A DNA stretch of 51,144 nt from Clostridiales bacterium. Lineage in GTDB: Bacteria > Bacillota > Clostridia > Saccharofermentanales > Saccharofermentanaceae. The notes below the pieces were generated by a model. That model saw nothing but the letters and a program-made list of their open reading frames with translations, ran no database searches and was not told where the DNA came from. Shown here one piece after another: positions 19,735 to 28,264 of the stretch (positions are counted from its first letter, which is position 1; every line of letters begins with the position of its first letter). A program made the translations under genes and the position numbers. Location of the stretch: positions 1-51,144 of the forward strand of contig JAFZPX010000024.1 of NCBI GenBank assembly GCA_017552455.1, in the 5' to 3' direction.

Positions 19735-20648
19735 TACAACCACTTCTTTATCTTGAAGAAAACCAGACTCAATATAACTATCAGAACGCTTACTATGAAT
19801 ACAAGTGGATAACCAATCTCCCAATTAAGTTCGGGCATATACTTAAAATTCATACCGTACCAACCCGCGATGAGTGTCAGGGGCATAAAGATAGTGGTAA
19901 CGACGGTCAGAAGCGTCATGATGCGGTTCTGCTTAACTTCAATCCTGGACTCATATGTATCACGTATTTGAATCGTATAATCAAGCAGTGAGTTGACGAT
20001 ATCGTAAAGTCTCGAGACTCTGTTGGTGAACAGTTTGAAGAATCGGATGTTATCCGGCTTGAAGAAGTTGTTCTCGTTCTCCTCAAGCTCCTGTGAAAGA
20101 TCAATAAGCTGACTGTAATGTGTTCGAATGTCTCTTAGATCACTTCTGATATCATTAACGCGATCGAGATCAGCCTCCCTGTCGTCTTCAATATCACTGT
20201 CGATCTTATCCAATTCCTTCTCGTAAGTCTCAAGGACAGACAGATCCTGATGGATGATCTGCTCGAGGAAATCATAGATAAATCTCTCGAGGCTCGGCAT
20301 CCTCCACTTCTTAGTGTTTATGATCTTGGTTATTATGCTTATGGCACTGTCGCCGGAGTCAATAAATACAATGCCTTTCTCATCAAGGGCAAAGGCAAAT
20401 TCTTTGTATTCTCCGGAAATATTCTTACGATCCGGCAAAGAAAAAGCTCCGGTTACAGAATCATAGTTAACCTCTGCTTTGGTCGTATATAGATCGAATT
20501 CATCGAACTCGATATCGATTCCCATCTCAAAGCGGTCTTTGCCCTGTGCCCATTCTTCAGGAGACAATACAGCTACATACTGACTCTTGCCGTTTAATAT
20601 CTCCTCTGCACTGCATTCTTTTAATGTGTTCTCAATTAAATAATACAT
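19734..20648 (-). CDS. CorA-family divalent cation transporter
   Basis: CorA proteins are pentameric Mg2+ (or other divalent cation) channels. The 304-residue protein has a long charged cytoplasmic helix region (SDIEDDREADLDRVNDIRSD), then TM1 with MPLTLIAGWYGMNF, carrying the signature GMN, and TM2 near the C-terminus (LVFIVSVLIVILSLVFF). It ends with the basic KIKKW tail. The ATG at 20648 lacks a Shine-Dalgarno site; a TTG 36 bases upstream is the alternative. The glycosylase start overlaps its stop. Confidence 0.88.
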   Translation of the reverse strand: MYYLIENTLKECSAEEILNGKSQYVAVLSPEEWAQGKDRFEMGIDIEFDEFDLYTTKAEVNYDSVTGAFSLPDRKNISGEYKEFAFALDEKGIVFIDSGDSAISIITKIINTKKWRMPSLERFIYDFLEQIIHQDLSVLETYEKELDKIDSDIEDDREADLDRVNDIRSDLRDIRTHYSQLIDLSQELEENENNFFKPDNIRFFKLFTNRVSRLYDIVNSLLDYTIQIRDTYESRIEVKQNRIMTLLTVVTTIFMPLTLIAGWYGMNFKYMPELNWEIGYPLVFIVSVLIVILSLVFFKIKKWL

Positions 20649-20655
20649 ATTACGT

Positions 20656-20684
20656 ACTCTATCGCTTTTTATCGCATAAAGCAA
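20656..20684 (-). promoter_or_regulatory. Possible corA promoter (leaderless)
   Basis: On the minus strand TTGCTT (20684-20679) and TAGAGT (20661-20656) are 17 bases apart. The -10 box ends seven bases before the ATG. The boxes are only partial matches. Confidence 0.35.
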
Positions 20685-20735
20685 AGTCCTATATGATAGA
20701 ATTATTCGCAGAGCAAGTTATACAAGAGGGCTTAT

Positions 20736-21596
20736 ATGAAACTTACCGACATCTACAACCAGGACAAAACTATTCTCTCGTTCGAGATCTTCCCTCCCAA
20801 GGCGGAGTCGGAGCTTAAGAATATCGACGAGACTTTGGAGATGCTTTGCGATCTTCACCCTGACTACATCTCAGTCACTTTCGGCGCAGGCGGATCTTCC
20901 AACAACAATAAGACGATCTCTATCTGCAAAAAGATTAAGGAGCAGTATCACACTGAGCCCGTGGCTCATCTTACTTGCCTGTCTTACGACAAGAATGAGA
21001 TTGATGAATTCTGCAAAGAACTCTCTGCTGCAGGAATCGAGAACATCCTTGCATTAAGAGGCGATGTTAACCCCAATGCTCCTGCCAAGGGCGTCTTCTC
21101 ACATGCAAGCGAGCTCATCGAATACATAAAGCCTAAGACGGACTTCTGTATCGCAGGCGCATGCTATCCTGAGTGCCACACAGAATCCATCGACAGAGTT
21201 GATGACATCCGTAATCTCAAGAAGAAGGTAGATGCAGGTGCAGATGTACTTCTGTCACAGCTGTTCTTCGATAACAAGTATTTCTTCGAGATGGTAGAGA
21301 ACGCTCGTATTGCAGGTATCGATGTTCCGATCACGCCCGGTATCATGCCTTGCTTAACAGTAGCTTCCATCAAGCGTATGGTGTCCACATGCGGTGCTAC
21401 ACTTCCCGCTAACTTCCAGCGCATCGTAGACCGTTACGGCGAGAATCCCGATGCATTCCTTGATGCAGGTCTCGCTTATGCCATCAGCCAGATAATCGAT
21501 CTTCTGACAACAGGCTGCGACGGCATTCATCTGTACACGATGAACCGCCCTTCAGCTGTTAAAAGAATCTGCGAAGGAATCAAGAACATCATCTGA
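20736..21596 (+). CDS. metF: Methylenetetrahydrofolate reductase
   Basis: MetF reduces 5,10-methylene-THF to 5-methyl-THF, which supplies methyl groups for methionine and, in some Clostridia, the acetyl-CoA pathway. The 286-residue flavoprotein shows LSFEIFPPKAESE near the N-terminus, ISVTFGAGGSS, HLTCLSYDKNEI, LALRGD and ITPGIMPCLT. Length is normal. A GAGGG ribosome site precedes the ATG. A strong hairpin terminator follows. No metV or Wood-Ljungdahl gene is next to it, so a methionine role is the simplest reading; it lies far from metK in this window. Confidence 0.95.
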   Translation: MKLTDIYNQDKTILSFEIFPPKAESELKNIDETLEMLCDLHPDYISVTFGAGGSSNNNKTISICKKIKEQYHTEPVAHLTCLSYDKNEIDEFCKELSAAGIENILALRGDVNPNAPAKGVFSHASELIEYIKPKTDFCIAGACYPECHTESIDRVDDIRNLKKKVDAGADVLLSQLFFDNKYFFEMVENARIAGIDVPITPGIMPCLTVASIKRMVSTCGATLPANFQRIVDRYGENPDAFLDAGLAYAISQIIDLLTTGCDGIHLYTMNRPSAVKRICEGIKNII

Positions 21597-21621
21597 TCCG
21601 CTGATAATTATTAGAAATGAA

Positions 21622-21650
21622 AAAGCCGCGACTTATGCCGCGGCTTTCTT
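21622..21650. terminator. Bidirectional rho-independent terminator
   Basis: AAAGCCGCG (21622-21630) pairs with CGCGGCTTT (21639-21647) around an 8-base loop. T-rich tails lie on both sides, so it can end metF on the plus strand and the SDR gene on the minus strand. Confidence 0.85.
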
Positions 21651-21669
21651 TTATTCTGTTAAGCGAGAA

Positions 21670-22455
21670 TTATACGCAAGTGTATCCGCCGTCAACAGCG
21701 ATAGCCTGACCTGTTACATAGGAAGACTCCTCAGCGCCGAGGAATACTGCAACAGAGTTAAGCTCACCCTCGTTACCATATCTCTTCATAGGAACAGACT
21801 GGTTAGCGAAAGCCTGGAAATAGTCAGAGTTAAGTGTCTCTGTTGTAAGCTCTGTGTAGAAGTAACCGGGGCAGATTGTGTTAACTGTGATATTGGAAGT
21901 AGCAAGCTCTGCAGCAGCTCCTCTGGAGAAGTTAACAACAGCACCCTTTGTTGTGTGATATGCGATAGTGGGGATAGCTGTATTACCAACAAGGCCGTAG
22001 ATAGAAGCGATGTTGATTACACGACCGTATGTCTGCTTTCCTTCAGCCATAGCATCCTTCATGAGGTTAACGAAAGCCTGTGTAACTGAGAATACAGAAG
22101 TAAGATCGAGATCCATTGTGAAATCCCAGTCATCTCTTTTAAAATCAACGAACGGCGTACCTGTACCCTTTTCTCCTCCTGCATCATTGATGATAACCTC
22201 ACAGTGACCGAAGTGCTCCTTAACAGCCTTTACAGCATTGTTGATGGACTCTGCACTTGTAACGTCGCAAGCTACAGGAAGTACATCAACTCCATACTTC
22301 TCAGACCATTCCTTAGCGCTTGCCTCGAGTCTCTCTACTCTTCTTGCAAGAAGAACGAGATTAGCATTCTGCTGAGCAAATCCCTCAGCCATCTGCTTGC
22401 CAAGACCGGATGATGCACCTGTGATTGCAACTACTTTTCCTGTGTAATCGAACAT
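21670..22455 (-). CDS. Short-chain dehydrogenase/reductase
   Basis: This is a classical NAD(P)(H)-dependent SDR enzyme of 261 residues. It has the cofactor motif TGASSGLGKQMAEG, a CDVT motif, the catalytic Tyr and Lys in YHTTK, and the C-terminal YVTGQAIAVDGGYTCV. The usual NNAG is NDAG here, a small change. The overall pattern resembles gluconate 5-dehydrogenase or 3-oxoacyl reductase-like members, but the substrate cannot be told. GGGGG precedes the ATG. It stands alone, with its own terminator and a -10 box upstream. Confidence 0.85.
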   Translation of the reverse strand: MFDYTGKVVAITGASSGLGKQMAEGFAQQNANLVLLARRVERLEASAKEWSEKYGVDVLPVACDVTSAESINNAVKAVKEHFGHCEVIINDAGGEKGTGTPFVDFKRDDWDFTMDLDLTSVFSVTQAFVNLMKDAMAEGKQTYGRVINIASIYGLVGNTAIPTIAYHTTKGAVVNFSRGAAAELATSNITVNTICPGYFYTELTTETLNSDYFQAFANQSVPMKRYGNEGELNSVAVFLGAEESSYVTGQAIAVDGGYTCV

Positions 22456-22491
22456 GTTGTTTCCCCCTGATGATTTATTTGGAACAAGTCG

Positions 22492-22497
22492 ATTATA
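22492..22497 (-). promoter_or_regulatory. -10 box for the SDR gene
   Basis: A perfect TATAAT on the minus strand, 36 bases before the ATG. No convincing -35 box is seen at normal spacing. Confidence 0.35.
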
Positions 22498-22604
22498 TGA
22501 AAAATACTGCTTTCAAAACTCAAGAAAGTTAGACAAAGGTAACCTCTGCAGTTAAAAAGGACAATAGTTATTACTCTTTTCGAACCTAGGCTTTCAAATA
22601 AAAG

Positions 22605-23594
22605 TCATTTGGGTTTATAAAGGGATGAATTCTCCAAAGCAAAGATCCTGTCAGTCATCTGACCGGGTTCTGTCTTTCCCATCTCCTTCTCGAAGATATA
22701 CATACGGGAATCGATCATATCGATCTCGTGGAGCAGGAAAGCCTCAGGCGTAGCAGGTGTTGTGATAGCACCGTACTCCAAAGAACCGTGATGAGATGCG
22801 ATCATATGACGGATCTGACGAACCTCTTCATCATTATAAGGACCGTTCTTTGCCTCTTCTGCTACCATCTCCATGCCAATAACCGCATGACCGAACAGTC
22901 TTCCGTCGACCGAATAATCTGCAGAACCCAGATCATCGGTATCAAGCTCATATAACTTACCGATATCGTGAAGCGCCGTTCCGCACATCAGAATCTCAAG
23001 ATTGATATTCTTATATACCTTAGCAAGATAGAACGCAGAATAGACCATTCTGAACGTGTGATAGATAAGTCCGCCTCTGATGTCATGGTGGATGCTGTGA
23101 GCCGCAGAGGACTTGCAGAAAGCCACTCGGTTCTTATTAAGCATCCTGATGGTCAGAGCTGCTGCGCTGTAGTCATCAGCCGGAACATCAAGAGTCGAAC
23201 AGTCATAATCCCTCCCCGTAGCCTTCTTAATGCTGTCGATGATCTTCTTATACATATCATCGATATCATACGGAGGAGACTGAACAAACTTCTCCACCTT
23301 AGCTTCGGGATTATTGCAGATACTGATATTCTCAACGATAAAGTTCTTCTTATTCTGATAAGTCTTAACACTGAAGGTAAGATCTACTACCTTGCCGACA
23401 TCAAGGCCCAAAGCCTTCATACCGGCTTCAGTCTTATCAAAGAAGTTCATCGACACCTTGTCAGTGCCGTCAGAGAAAGTGAAAGCAACATAAGGCTTAT
23501 CCGTCTTCGAGATCCTCTCGGTCATCTCTGTGATGAGGACAGTAAAGTTATATGTGCTTCCTATCTGAGTATCGTTGAATTTTCCGAAGTTCAT
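22605..23594 (-). CDS. YhaM-type 3'-5' exoribonuclease (OB fold plus HD domain)
   Basis: YhaM proteins degrade RNA and single-stranded DNA from the 3' end. The 329-residue protein has an N-terminal OB-like domain (VAFTFSDGTDKVSMNFFD) and an HD metal-binding domain. The HD motif is LHDIGKLYEL, with supporting histidines in GGLIYHTFRM, LFGHAVIG and ASHHGSLEYGA. Length fits the family (about 315). Its ATG overlaps the iorB stop by four bases, so it is coupled to the indolepyruvate oxidoreductase genes. HD-domain proteins with other roles are possible, but the OB-HD order supports YhaM. Confidence 0.82.
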   Translation of the reverse strand: MNFGKFNDTQIGSTYNFTVLITEMTERISKTDKPYVAFTFSDGTDKVSMNFFDKTEAGMKALGLDVGKVVDLTFSVKTYQNKKNFIVENISICNNPEAKVEKFVQSPPYDIDDMYKKIIDSIKKATGRDYDCSTLDVPADDYSAAALTIRMLNKNRVAFCKSSAAHSIHHDIRGGLIYHTFRMVYSAFYLAKVYKNINLEILMCGTALHDIGKLYELDTDDLGSADYSVDGRLFGHAVIGMEMVAEEAKNGPYNDEEVRQIRHMIASHHGSLEYGAITTPATPEAFLLHEIDMIDSRMYIFEKEMGKTEPGQMTDRIFALENSSLYKPK

Positions 23595-24196
23595 ACCTGA
23601 CCTGCCGTTCTACCCTTCTCAAATGCTGAAAGATTACCGGGGATAGTCTTGGGCTTACTTGCGAAAGCCTCCTCGATAGCCTGTCGCCACTTCTCGTCAT
23701 CTACACCAAAGAAATTAGACAGCGCGCCAAGCATAACGATATTAGTTGCCTTCGTTGTACCTGTCTCAAGTGAAAGACCTGTAGCATCGATAGGAACGAT
23801 CTTAGCGTCATCCCCTGCAGCGTCCTTCAGAGCCTCGATAATGCCCTCAGGATACTTCATCTGTCCCATAAGAACAGGCAAAGACTTGATCTGCTGTGTA
23901 TTAACGATCATGGTGCCGCCCTTCTTAAGGAGCTTGCCCCATCTTACAGACTCAACTTCCTCAAATGAGAGAACATAGTCTGCCGTTCCCTCTTCGATGA
24001 TAGGTGAATGAACCTCAGGTGCGATCTTAACGTATGTAACTACCGAACCGCCTCTCTGGCTCATTCCGTGAACCTCGGATACCTTTACATCAAGGCCAAG
24101 ATTCATAGCCAAGATACCAAGGAGCTTACCTGCGATAAGCGTTCCCTGTCCGCCGACACCGGCAAGTACTATAGAAGCATTGATCTCATTACTCAT
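23591..24196 (-). CDS. iorB: Indolepyruvate:ferredoxin oxidoreductase beta subunit
   Basis: IorB is the small (gamma-domain type) subunit of the enzyme that oxidatively decarboxylates aryl-pyruvates, passing electrons to ferredoxin and forming aryl-acetyl-CoA. The 201-residue protein starts with the family motif VLAGVGGQGTLIAGKLLG and has SEVHGMSQRGGSVVTYVK. Length is normal. It lies four bases after iorA and overlaps yhaM by four. The pair IorA-IorB acts in aromatic amino-acid catabolism in anaerobes. Confidence 0.93.
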   Translation of the reverse strand: MSNEINASIVLAGVGGQGTLIAGKLLGILAMNLGLDVKVSEVHGMSQRGGSVVTYVKIAPEVHSPIIEEGTADYVLSFEEVESVRWGKLLKKGGTMIVNTQQIKSLPVLMGQMKYPEGIIEALKDAAGDDAKIVPIDATGLSLETGTTKATNIVMLGALSNFFGVDDEKWRQAIEEAFASKPKTIPGNLSAFEKGRTAGQV

Positions 24197-24200
24197 TCTC

Positions 24201-25973
24201 TTACTCCTCCGCCTTCGTTAGTGCACCGAACTTACACATATTCACGCAAAGTCCGCAGTTGTTGCAGCTCTCAGCATCGATTGACGGGAAACCTTCCTCA
24301 TCGATAGTAAGTGCAGGACACATGATCCTTGCACAAGCACCGCACTTCTTGCACTTCTCATAATCAACAGAAGCCTCGACACCCTTCTTAGCTCTTCCTG
24401 TAGGGATAAGAGCGCAGGGACGTCTGGCAATAACAACAGATACAACATCTCTTGCGAGCTCTTCCTTGATTACCTGCTCGCATCCGAATGTATCTACAGG
24501 ATCAACGACGCGGATGGCTTCAGGCACTACGCCTACGCTCTCGCAAAGCTTCTCAAGAGAAACAGCGGGAGCAGCCTCAAGTCTGATATTCTTACCTGTA
24601 CAAGGATTCTGCTGGTGGCCCGTCATACCCGTAATGGAGTTATCGAGAATGATGAGTGTGATGCAGCTGCCGTTATAAACTGCATTCATAAGATTTGTAA
24701 TACCGGAATGCAGGAATGTGGAATCGCCGATAACACCTACAGTCTTCTTGGAATCCTCATGGTCTGTAGCCTTATCAAAGCCGTGAGCCATACCTACGGA
24801 AGCACCCATACAAACTACAGTATCAACTGCCTGCATAGGAGGTAAGGCTCCGAGAGTATAACATCCGATATCACCTGTAACGTTTACCTTAAGTCTCTTC
24901 AAAGCAAGGAACAGACCCTTGTGAGGGCAGCCTGCACAGAGAACCGGAGGACGTCCGGGGATCTCGGGAAGCTTAGCAGGATCCAAAGCAGCAACAGGAA
25001 GCTCCTCGTCCGTAAGCTTCTCCTTAAGAAGTCTGATGGAATACTCGCCCTGCAGTGTGAAAAGGTCCTTACCCTCACACTTAACGCCCATAGCCTTAAT
25101 CTCTGTCTCGAGGAAAGGATCAAGCTCCTCTACGATTACGAGTCTTTCGACCTTGGAAGCGAAGTCCTTGATAACCTTCTCGGAAAGAGGCCACACGAGA
25201 CCGAGCTTCAATACACTCGCATTAGGGAGCGCGTCTCTAACATACTGATAAGCGGCACCGTCAGTGATGATACCGAGCTTAGTGTCGCGCATCTCGATCT
25301 TATGAAGTCCTACACCTTCGGGATTGGATTCAACATCACTTATTATCTTGGAAGTTCTGTCCTCAACTACAACATGCTTGCCGATAGCGTAAGCAGGCAT
25401 CATGACATACTTGGGAGGATTCTTCTCATAATCCTTGATAGTAATGGGCTGAGGATCTTCAACCTCTACTACAGATCTTGAGTGGGATACTCTTGTATGA
25501 AGTCTCAGGATTACAGGTGTGTCGTACTTCTCAGAAAACTCGAAAGCATACTTAGTGAATGCTCTGCACTCTTCGGAATCTGAAGGCTCAAGCATAGGAA
25601 CCTTGGATGCACGTGCATAGTTTCTGGAATCTTGCTCATTCTGAGAGGAATGCATTCCGGGGTCGTCAGCAACGCAGAAAACAAGTCCGCCGTTAACACC
25701 CGTATATGAAGCTGTGAAAAGAGGGTCTGCGCACACGTTCATACCAACGTGCTTCATGCAGGTCATGGCCCTGCCGCCTCTTACTGAACAGCCTATAGCA
25801 GCCTCGGCTCCGCACTTCTCGTTCGGTGCCCACTCACAGGCTACTTCAGGATACTTTGCAATTTCTTCTGTGATCTCGGTACTCGGGGTTCCGGGATATG
25901 ATGAGACAAACTTTACACCTGCCTCGTAAGCTCCTCTGGCAACAGCCTCGTTGCCAAGCATGATCTTCTTCAT
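24201..25973 (-). CDS. iorA: Indolepyruvate:ferredoxin oxidoreductase alpha subunit
   Basis: IorA is the large TPP- and iron-sulfur-containing subunit. The 590-residue protein has the pyrimidine-binding half at the N-terminus (FVSSYPGTPSTEITEEIA), the TPP half with GDIGCYTLGALPPMQAVDT and VIGDSTFLHSGITNL, and a C-terminal ferredoxin domain. That domain has two 4Fe-4S motifs, CKKCGACARIMCP and CNNCGLCVNMC. All cluster cysteines are present. An AGGAGA site precedes the ATG. It is the first gene of the iorA-iorB-yhaM unit. Confidence 0.95.
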   Translation of the reverse strand: MKKIMLGNEAVARGAYEAGVKFVSSYPGTPSTEITEEIAKYPEVACEWAPNEKCGAEAAIGCSVRGGRAMTCMKHVGMNVCADPLFTASYTGVNGGLVFCVADDPGMHSSQNEQDSRNYARASKVPMLEPSDSEECRAFTKYAFEFSEKYDTPVILRLHTRVSHSRSVVEVEDPQPITIKDYEKNPPKYVMMPAYAIGKHVVVEDRTSKIISDVESNPEGVGLHKIEMRDTKLGIITDGAAYQYVRDALPNASVLKLGLVWPLSEKVIKDFASKVERLVIVEELDPFLETEIKAMGVKCEGKDLFTLQGEYSIRLLKEKLTDEELPVAALDPAKLPEIPGRPPVLCAGCPHKGLFLALKRLKVNVTGDIGCYTLGALPPMQAVDTVVCMGASVGMAHGFDKATDHEDSKKTVGVIGDSTFLHSGITNLMNAVYNGSCITLIILDNSITGMTGHQQNPCTGKNIRLEAAPAVSLEKLCESVGVVPEAIRVVDPVDTFGCEQVIKEELARDVVSVVIARRPCALIPTGRAKKGVEASVDYEKCKKCGACARIMCPALTIDEEGFPSIDAESCNNCGLCVNMCKFGALTKAEE

Positions 25974-25985
25974 GTGGACTCTCCT

Positions 25986-26006
25986 AAAGCTTTATTACAA
26001 AGCTTT
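25986..26006. repeat. AAAGCTTT inverted repeat in the iorA leader
   Basis: AAAGCTTT at 25986-25993 and 25999-26006 can form an 8-base stem with a 5-base loop. It lies between the likely -10 box and the ribosome site of iorA. It could be an operator or a weak terminator for the upstream GNAT gene. Confidence 0.4.
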
Positions 26007-26015
26007 ATTGTACCA
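26007..26015 (-). promoter_or_regulatory. Extended -10 promoter for iorA
   Basis: TGGTACAAT on the minus strand is an extended -10 (TGn plus TACAAT). No good -35 is seen. The start would be near 26000. Confidence 0.45.
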
Positions 26016-26018
26016 CAT

Positions 26019-26492
26019 TCAAAGGATAGTCTCCATTCCGTACTTATACGGCTTAAACCCGAGTTTCTTGTAGAATTCTATGGCGCTGTCATTGCCTTCC
26101 CACACGTTCAAAGTAACGTTGTGGCAGCCCTGCTCCACTGCATATTTCCTCGCATAATCATAGAGTATCTTACCTATACCTGTTCCCCTTTGGGACTCGT
26201 CCACACAAAGGTCATCGATATACAGCGTCTTTATGTCTGTAAGGATATTGTTGCCGGGGTGCTGCTCAAGAACACACATGGCATAACCCTGAACAACGCC
26301 GTTCTCATCTTCGTAAACGAATATGGGCCTTAAGTCATTTCCTATGAGTGCAAGAATCTCACGGTCATTGTATTTACGGCAGTTAGCCTTAAAAAGATCA
26401 GGACGGATGTTGTGATGCACCATCAGCACCTGGTCAAGAAGAGCCGCTATACGGGTAAGATCATCTTCGCGGGCGCGCCTTAAGCTACCCAT
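26019..26492 (-). CDS. GNAT-family N-acetyltransferase
   Basis: The 157-residue protein is a GCN5-related acetyltransferase of unknown substrate. Motif A with the acetyl-CoA loop is seen as LCVDESQRGTGIGKILYDYA, and motif B as LNVWEGNDSAIEFYKKLGFK. The N-terminal part (LRRAREDDLTRIAALLDQV) is also typical. Its start overlaps the stop of the preceding DUF4214-SGNH gene as TAATG, so the two are translated together. Possible targets include a small molecule or a ribosomal protein. Confidence 0.85.
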   Translation of the reverse strand: MGSLRRAREDDLTRIAALLDQVLMVHHNIRPDLFKANCRKYNDREILALIGNDLRPIFVYEDENGVVQGYAMCVLEQHPGNNILTDIKTLYIDDLCVDESQRGTGIGKILYDYARKYAVEQGCHNVTLNVWEGNDSAIEFYKKLGFKPYKYGMETIL

Positions 26493-28015
26493 TATGTTCC
26501 TCTGTATCTGTAGATATGACGCTCTGCAGCAAGCATTGATCTTACATAAGAAGTAATCTCGTTAGCCCAGACGCCATAACCGGTATTATTCATATGAACA
26601 TATCCGTCAGAAGAATATCCTGAATACAGTGCATCAGTATTATTCTTCAAAGCTGTATTGATATCGATATAATCAAGTCCGCTCTGTGCGCAGTATTCAG
26701 CCATCATGGAATTAAGTTCATCGATCTTCTCATTGGAAAGGCTCGGTGTCTGATCAGAGTCACATCTGGGTGTTGTGGATACAACAAATACTCTGATTCC
26801 GGGATTTGCTGCGATGATACCGTTGATGTAATTAACATATCTGTCGAAGACAACTGATGCTTCAGTTCCTACAAGATCGTTAGTACCCATGCAGATGAAT
26901 ACCTTCTGCACGCCGGCCATGCTGATAAGAGAAGCGGCCTGCATCTCTACATCGTTATACTGGAGCATATAGCCAGAAAGGCTGTTCTGATCAGAAAGGA
27001 ATGAATAGCTGACTCTGGCATATACCTGAACATCACCGAGCAATCCTCTGCCGTTAGCAGAGAAATACATCGGGAATCCAGCCGTTACTGAGTTACCGAT
27101 AAAAGCAGCATCAGCAAAATAATCCGTAACTGCCTGATCCGAAATACCTGCAGTATTAACAACCACATTCGTACCGGGCATAAGACCTCTGTTTACACAG
27201 GAAGTCGTGAATGACGTACGGTTAACAAAGTAATTGAACAGATAATCGAGATTGATATTACCGTTCATCGCAGAAACGAGAGCATATGTCTCAGCAGGCA
27301 CAGCATCTCTTCCCTCGAATGCCTTGTAGAAGATATTAACTACCTTTCCGGGCGAAGAGGTCTTAGCTGCAGCGATGAATGAATCGTTAAAGATAATGTC
27401 GTATGCCAACTGGCGGCAGGTCGTACGAAGATATGTAAGATCATTAGCCATGGCACTTACCTGAGCATCAGTTACCGTTGTATTCAGGAAGTTTCTGTTC
27501 AGGTTGTTGATATATGCAAAGCACTCATCTGTCGGAGTAAGCTGAACATCAGGCTCACAGGCACTACCGGAATAGATTCCGGAGATTGCGCAATAGTTAG
27601 CCCACTCAACAGAATTAATAAATCCCATCATTACGTCTGCTCTGTCAGCACCTGCAGCAAGTGCAGTTGTCCACACCTGCATACCTGCATCATCAGGCGC
27701 ACGGTTAAAGAAGACCTGATAGAGCATATTTACATAACATGAATCATCAAGACCGAGACTTTGTGCCTCAGGGCTAGTTATGATGCCGTAAGCGACATCC
27801 GCGCCGTTCGTCTCACCTGTAAGAAGCTTGTTCGTCCAGTCAGCATAACCTTCGGCATCAGGCTGTCTTCCCAAAGCATAATTATAAAGACGAGTTACGA
27901 AGTCACCCGCTCCGGGATTAGGGTCAGCACTGACACGGGCTGCCATCATGGGAGCCTCGATCATTATTATCACGGCCGCCAAAAGTGCCGTTATTCTCGT
28001 AAATAATCTACGCAT
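26492..28015 (-). CDS. Secreted DUF4214 repeat protein with C-terminal SGNH hydrolase domain
   Basis: The 507-residue protein starts with a signal peptide (basic MRRLFTR, hydrophobic core, cleavage probably near AARVSA). Residues ~35-270 hold several DUF4214-like units (LYNYALGRQPDAEGYADW, LYQVFFNRAPDDAGMQVW, and weaker copies). Residues ~300-495 form an SGNH/GDSL hydrolase domain: block I IGNSVTAG with Ser309, block III CMGTND with Asn379, and Asp470/His474 in SDGYVHMN. GDSL proteins of this kind often deacylate or modify cell-surface glycans, but the substrate is not shown. DUF4214 is thought to aid surface or carbohydrate attachment. There is no Shine-Dalgarno site, and a -10 box stands six bases before the ATG. 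Confidence 0.82.
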   Translation of the reverse strand: MRRLFTRITALLAAVIIMIEAPMMAARVSADPNPGAGDFVTRLYNYALGRQPDAEGYADWTNKLLTGETNGADVAYGIITSPEAQSLGLDDSCYVNMLYQVFFNRAPDDAGMQVWTTALAAGADRADVMMGFINSVEWANYCAISGIYSGSACEPDVQLTPTDECFAYINNLNRNFLNTTVTDAQVSAMANDLTYLRTTCRQLAYDIIFNDSFIAAAKTSSPGKVVNIFYKAFEGRDAVPAETYALVSAMNGNINLDYLFNYFVNRTSFTTSCVNRGLMPGTNVVVNTAGISDQAVTDYFADAAFIGNSVTAGFPMYFSANGRGLLGDVQVYARVSYSFLSDQNSLSGYMLQYNDVEMQAASLISMAGVQKVFICMGTNDLVGTEASVVFDRYVNYINGIIAANPGIRVFVVSTTPRCDSDQTPSLSNEKIDELNSMMAEYCAQSGLDYIDINTALKNNTDALYSGYSSDGYVHMNNTGYGVWANEITSYVRSMLAAERHIYRYRGT

Positions 28016-28021
28016 ACGCTT

Positions 28022-28027
28022 ATAATA
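28022..28027 (-). promoter_or_regulatory. -10 box six bases before the DUF4214-SGNH ATG
   Basis: TATTAT on the minus strand, with TTACAA 19 bases upstream as a weak -35. The position implies a leaderless or near-leaderless mRNA. Confidence 0.4.
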
Positions 28028-28070
28028 ACATCATTCATATAGGAATTTGTAAGAAAAAATAGACAAAACA

Positions 28071-28094
28071 ATCCCGGATCATGTGATCCGGGAT
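28071..28094 (-). terminator. Rho-independent terminator of tRNA-Leu
   Basis: A perfect 11-base stem (ATCCCGGATCA at 28071-28081 with 28084-28094), followed in the minus direction by TGTTTTGTC and further T runs. It lies just after the tRNA 3' end. Confidence 0.8.
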
Positions 28095-28099
28095 GTAAA

Positions 28100-28184
28100 T
28101 GGTGCGGCCGACGAGACTTGAACTCGTATGGGGTTAACCACACGCCCCTCAAACGTGCGCGTCTGCCAGTTCCGCCACGGCCGC
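28100..28184 (-). tRNA. tRNA-Leu (anticodon GAG)
   Basis: An 85-base class II tRNA with encoded CCA. The acceptor stem GCGGCCG/CGGCCGC is perfectly paired, the T stem ACGAG/CTCGT flanks TTCAAGT, and a long variable arm is present. The anticodon loop TTGAGGG gives GAG, reading CUU and CUC. Confidence 0.95.
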
Positions 28185-28214
28185 GAATGCATGCCATTCG
28201 CAAGTGCAAGAACG

Positions 28215-28243
28215 ATTATATTGATACATGCCCCAACTGTCAA
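28215..28243 (-). promoter_or_regulatory. Consensus promoter of tRNA-Leu
   Basis: On the minus strand TTGACA (28243-28238) and TATAAT (28220-28215) match consensus exactly with a 17-base spacer. The start would be near 28208, about 24 bases before the tRNA. Confidence 0.8.
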
Positions 28244-28264
28244 GCAGTTTTTGAAAGTGTTTTT

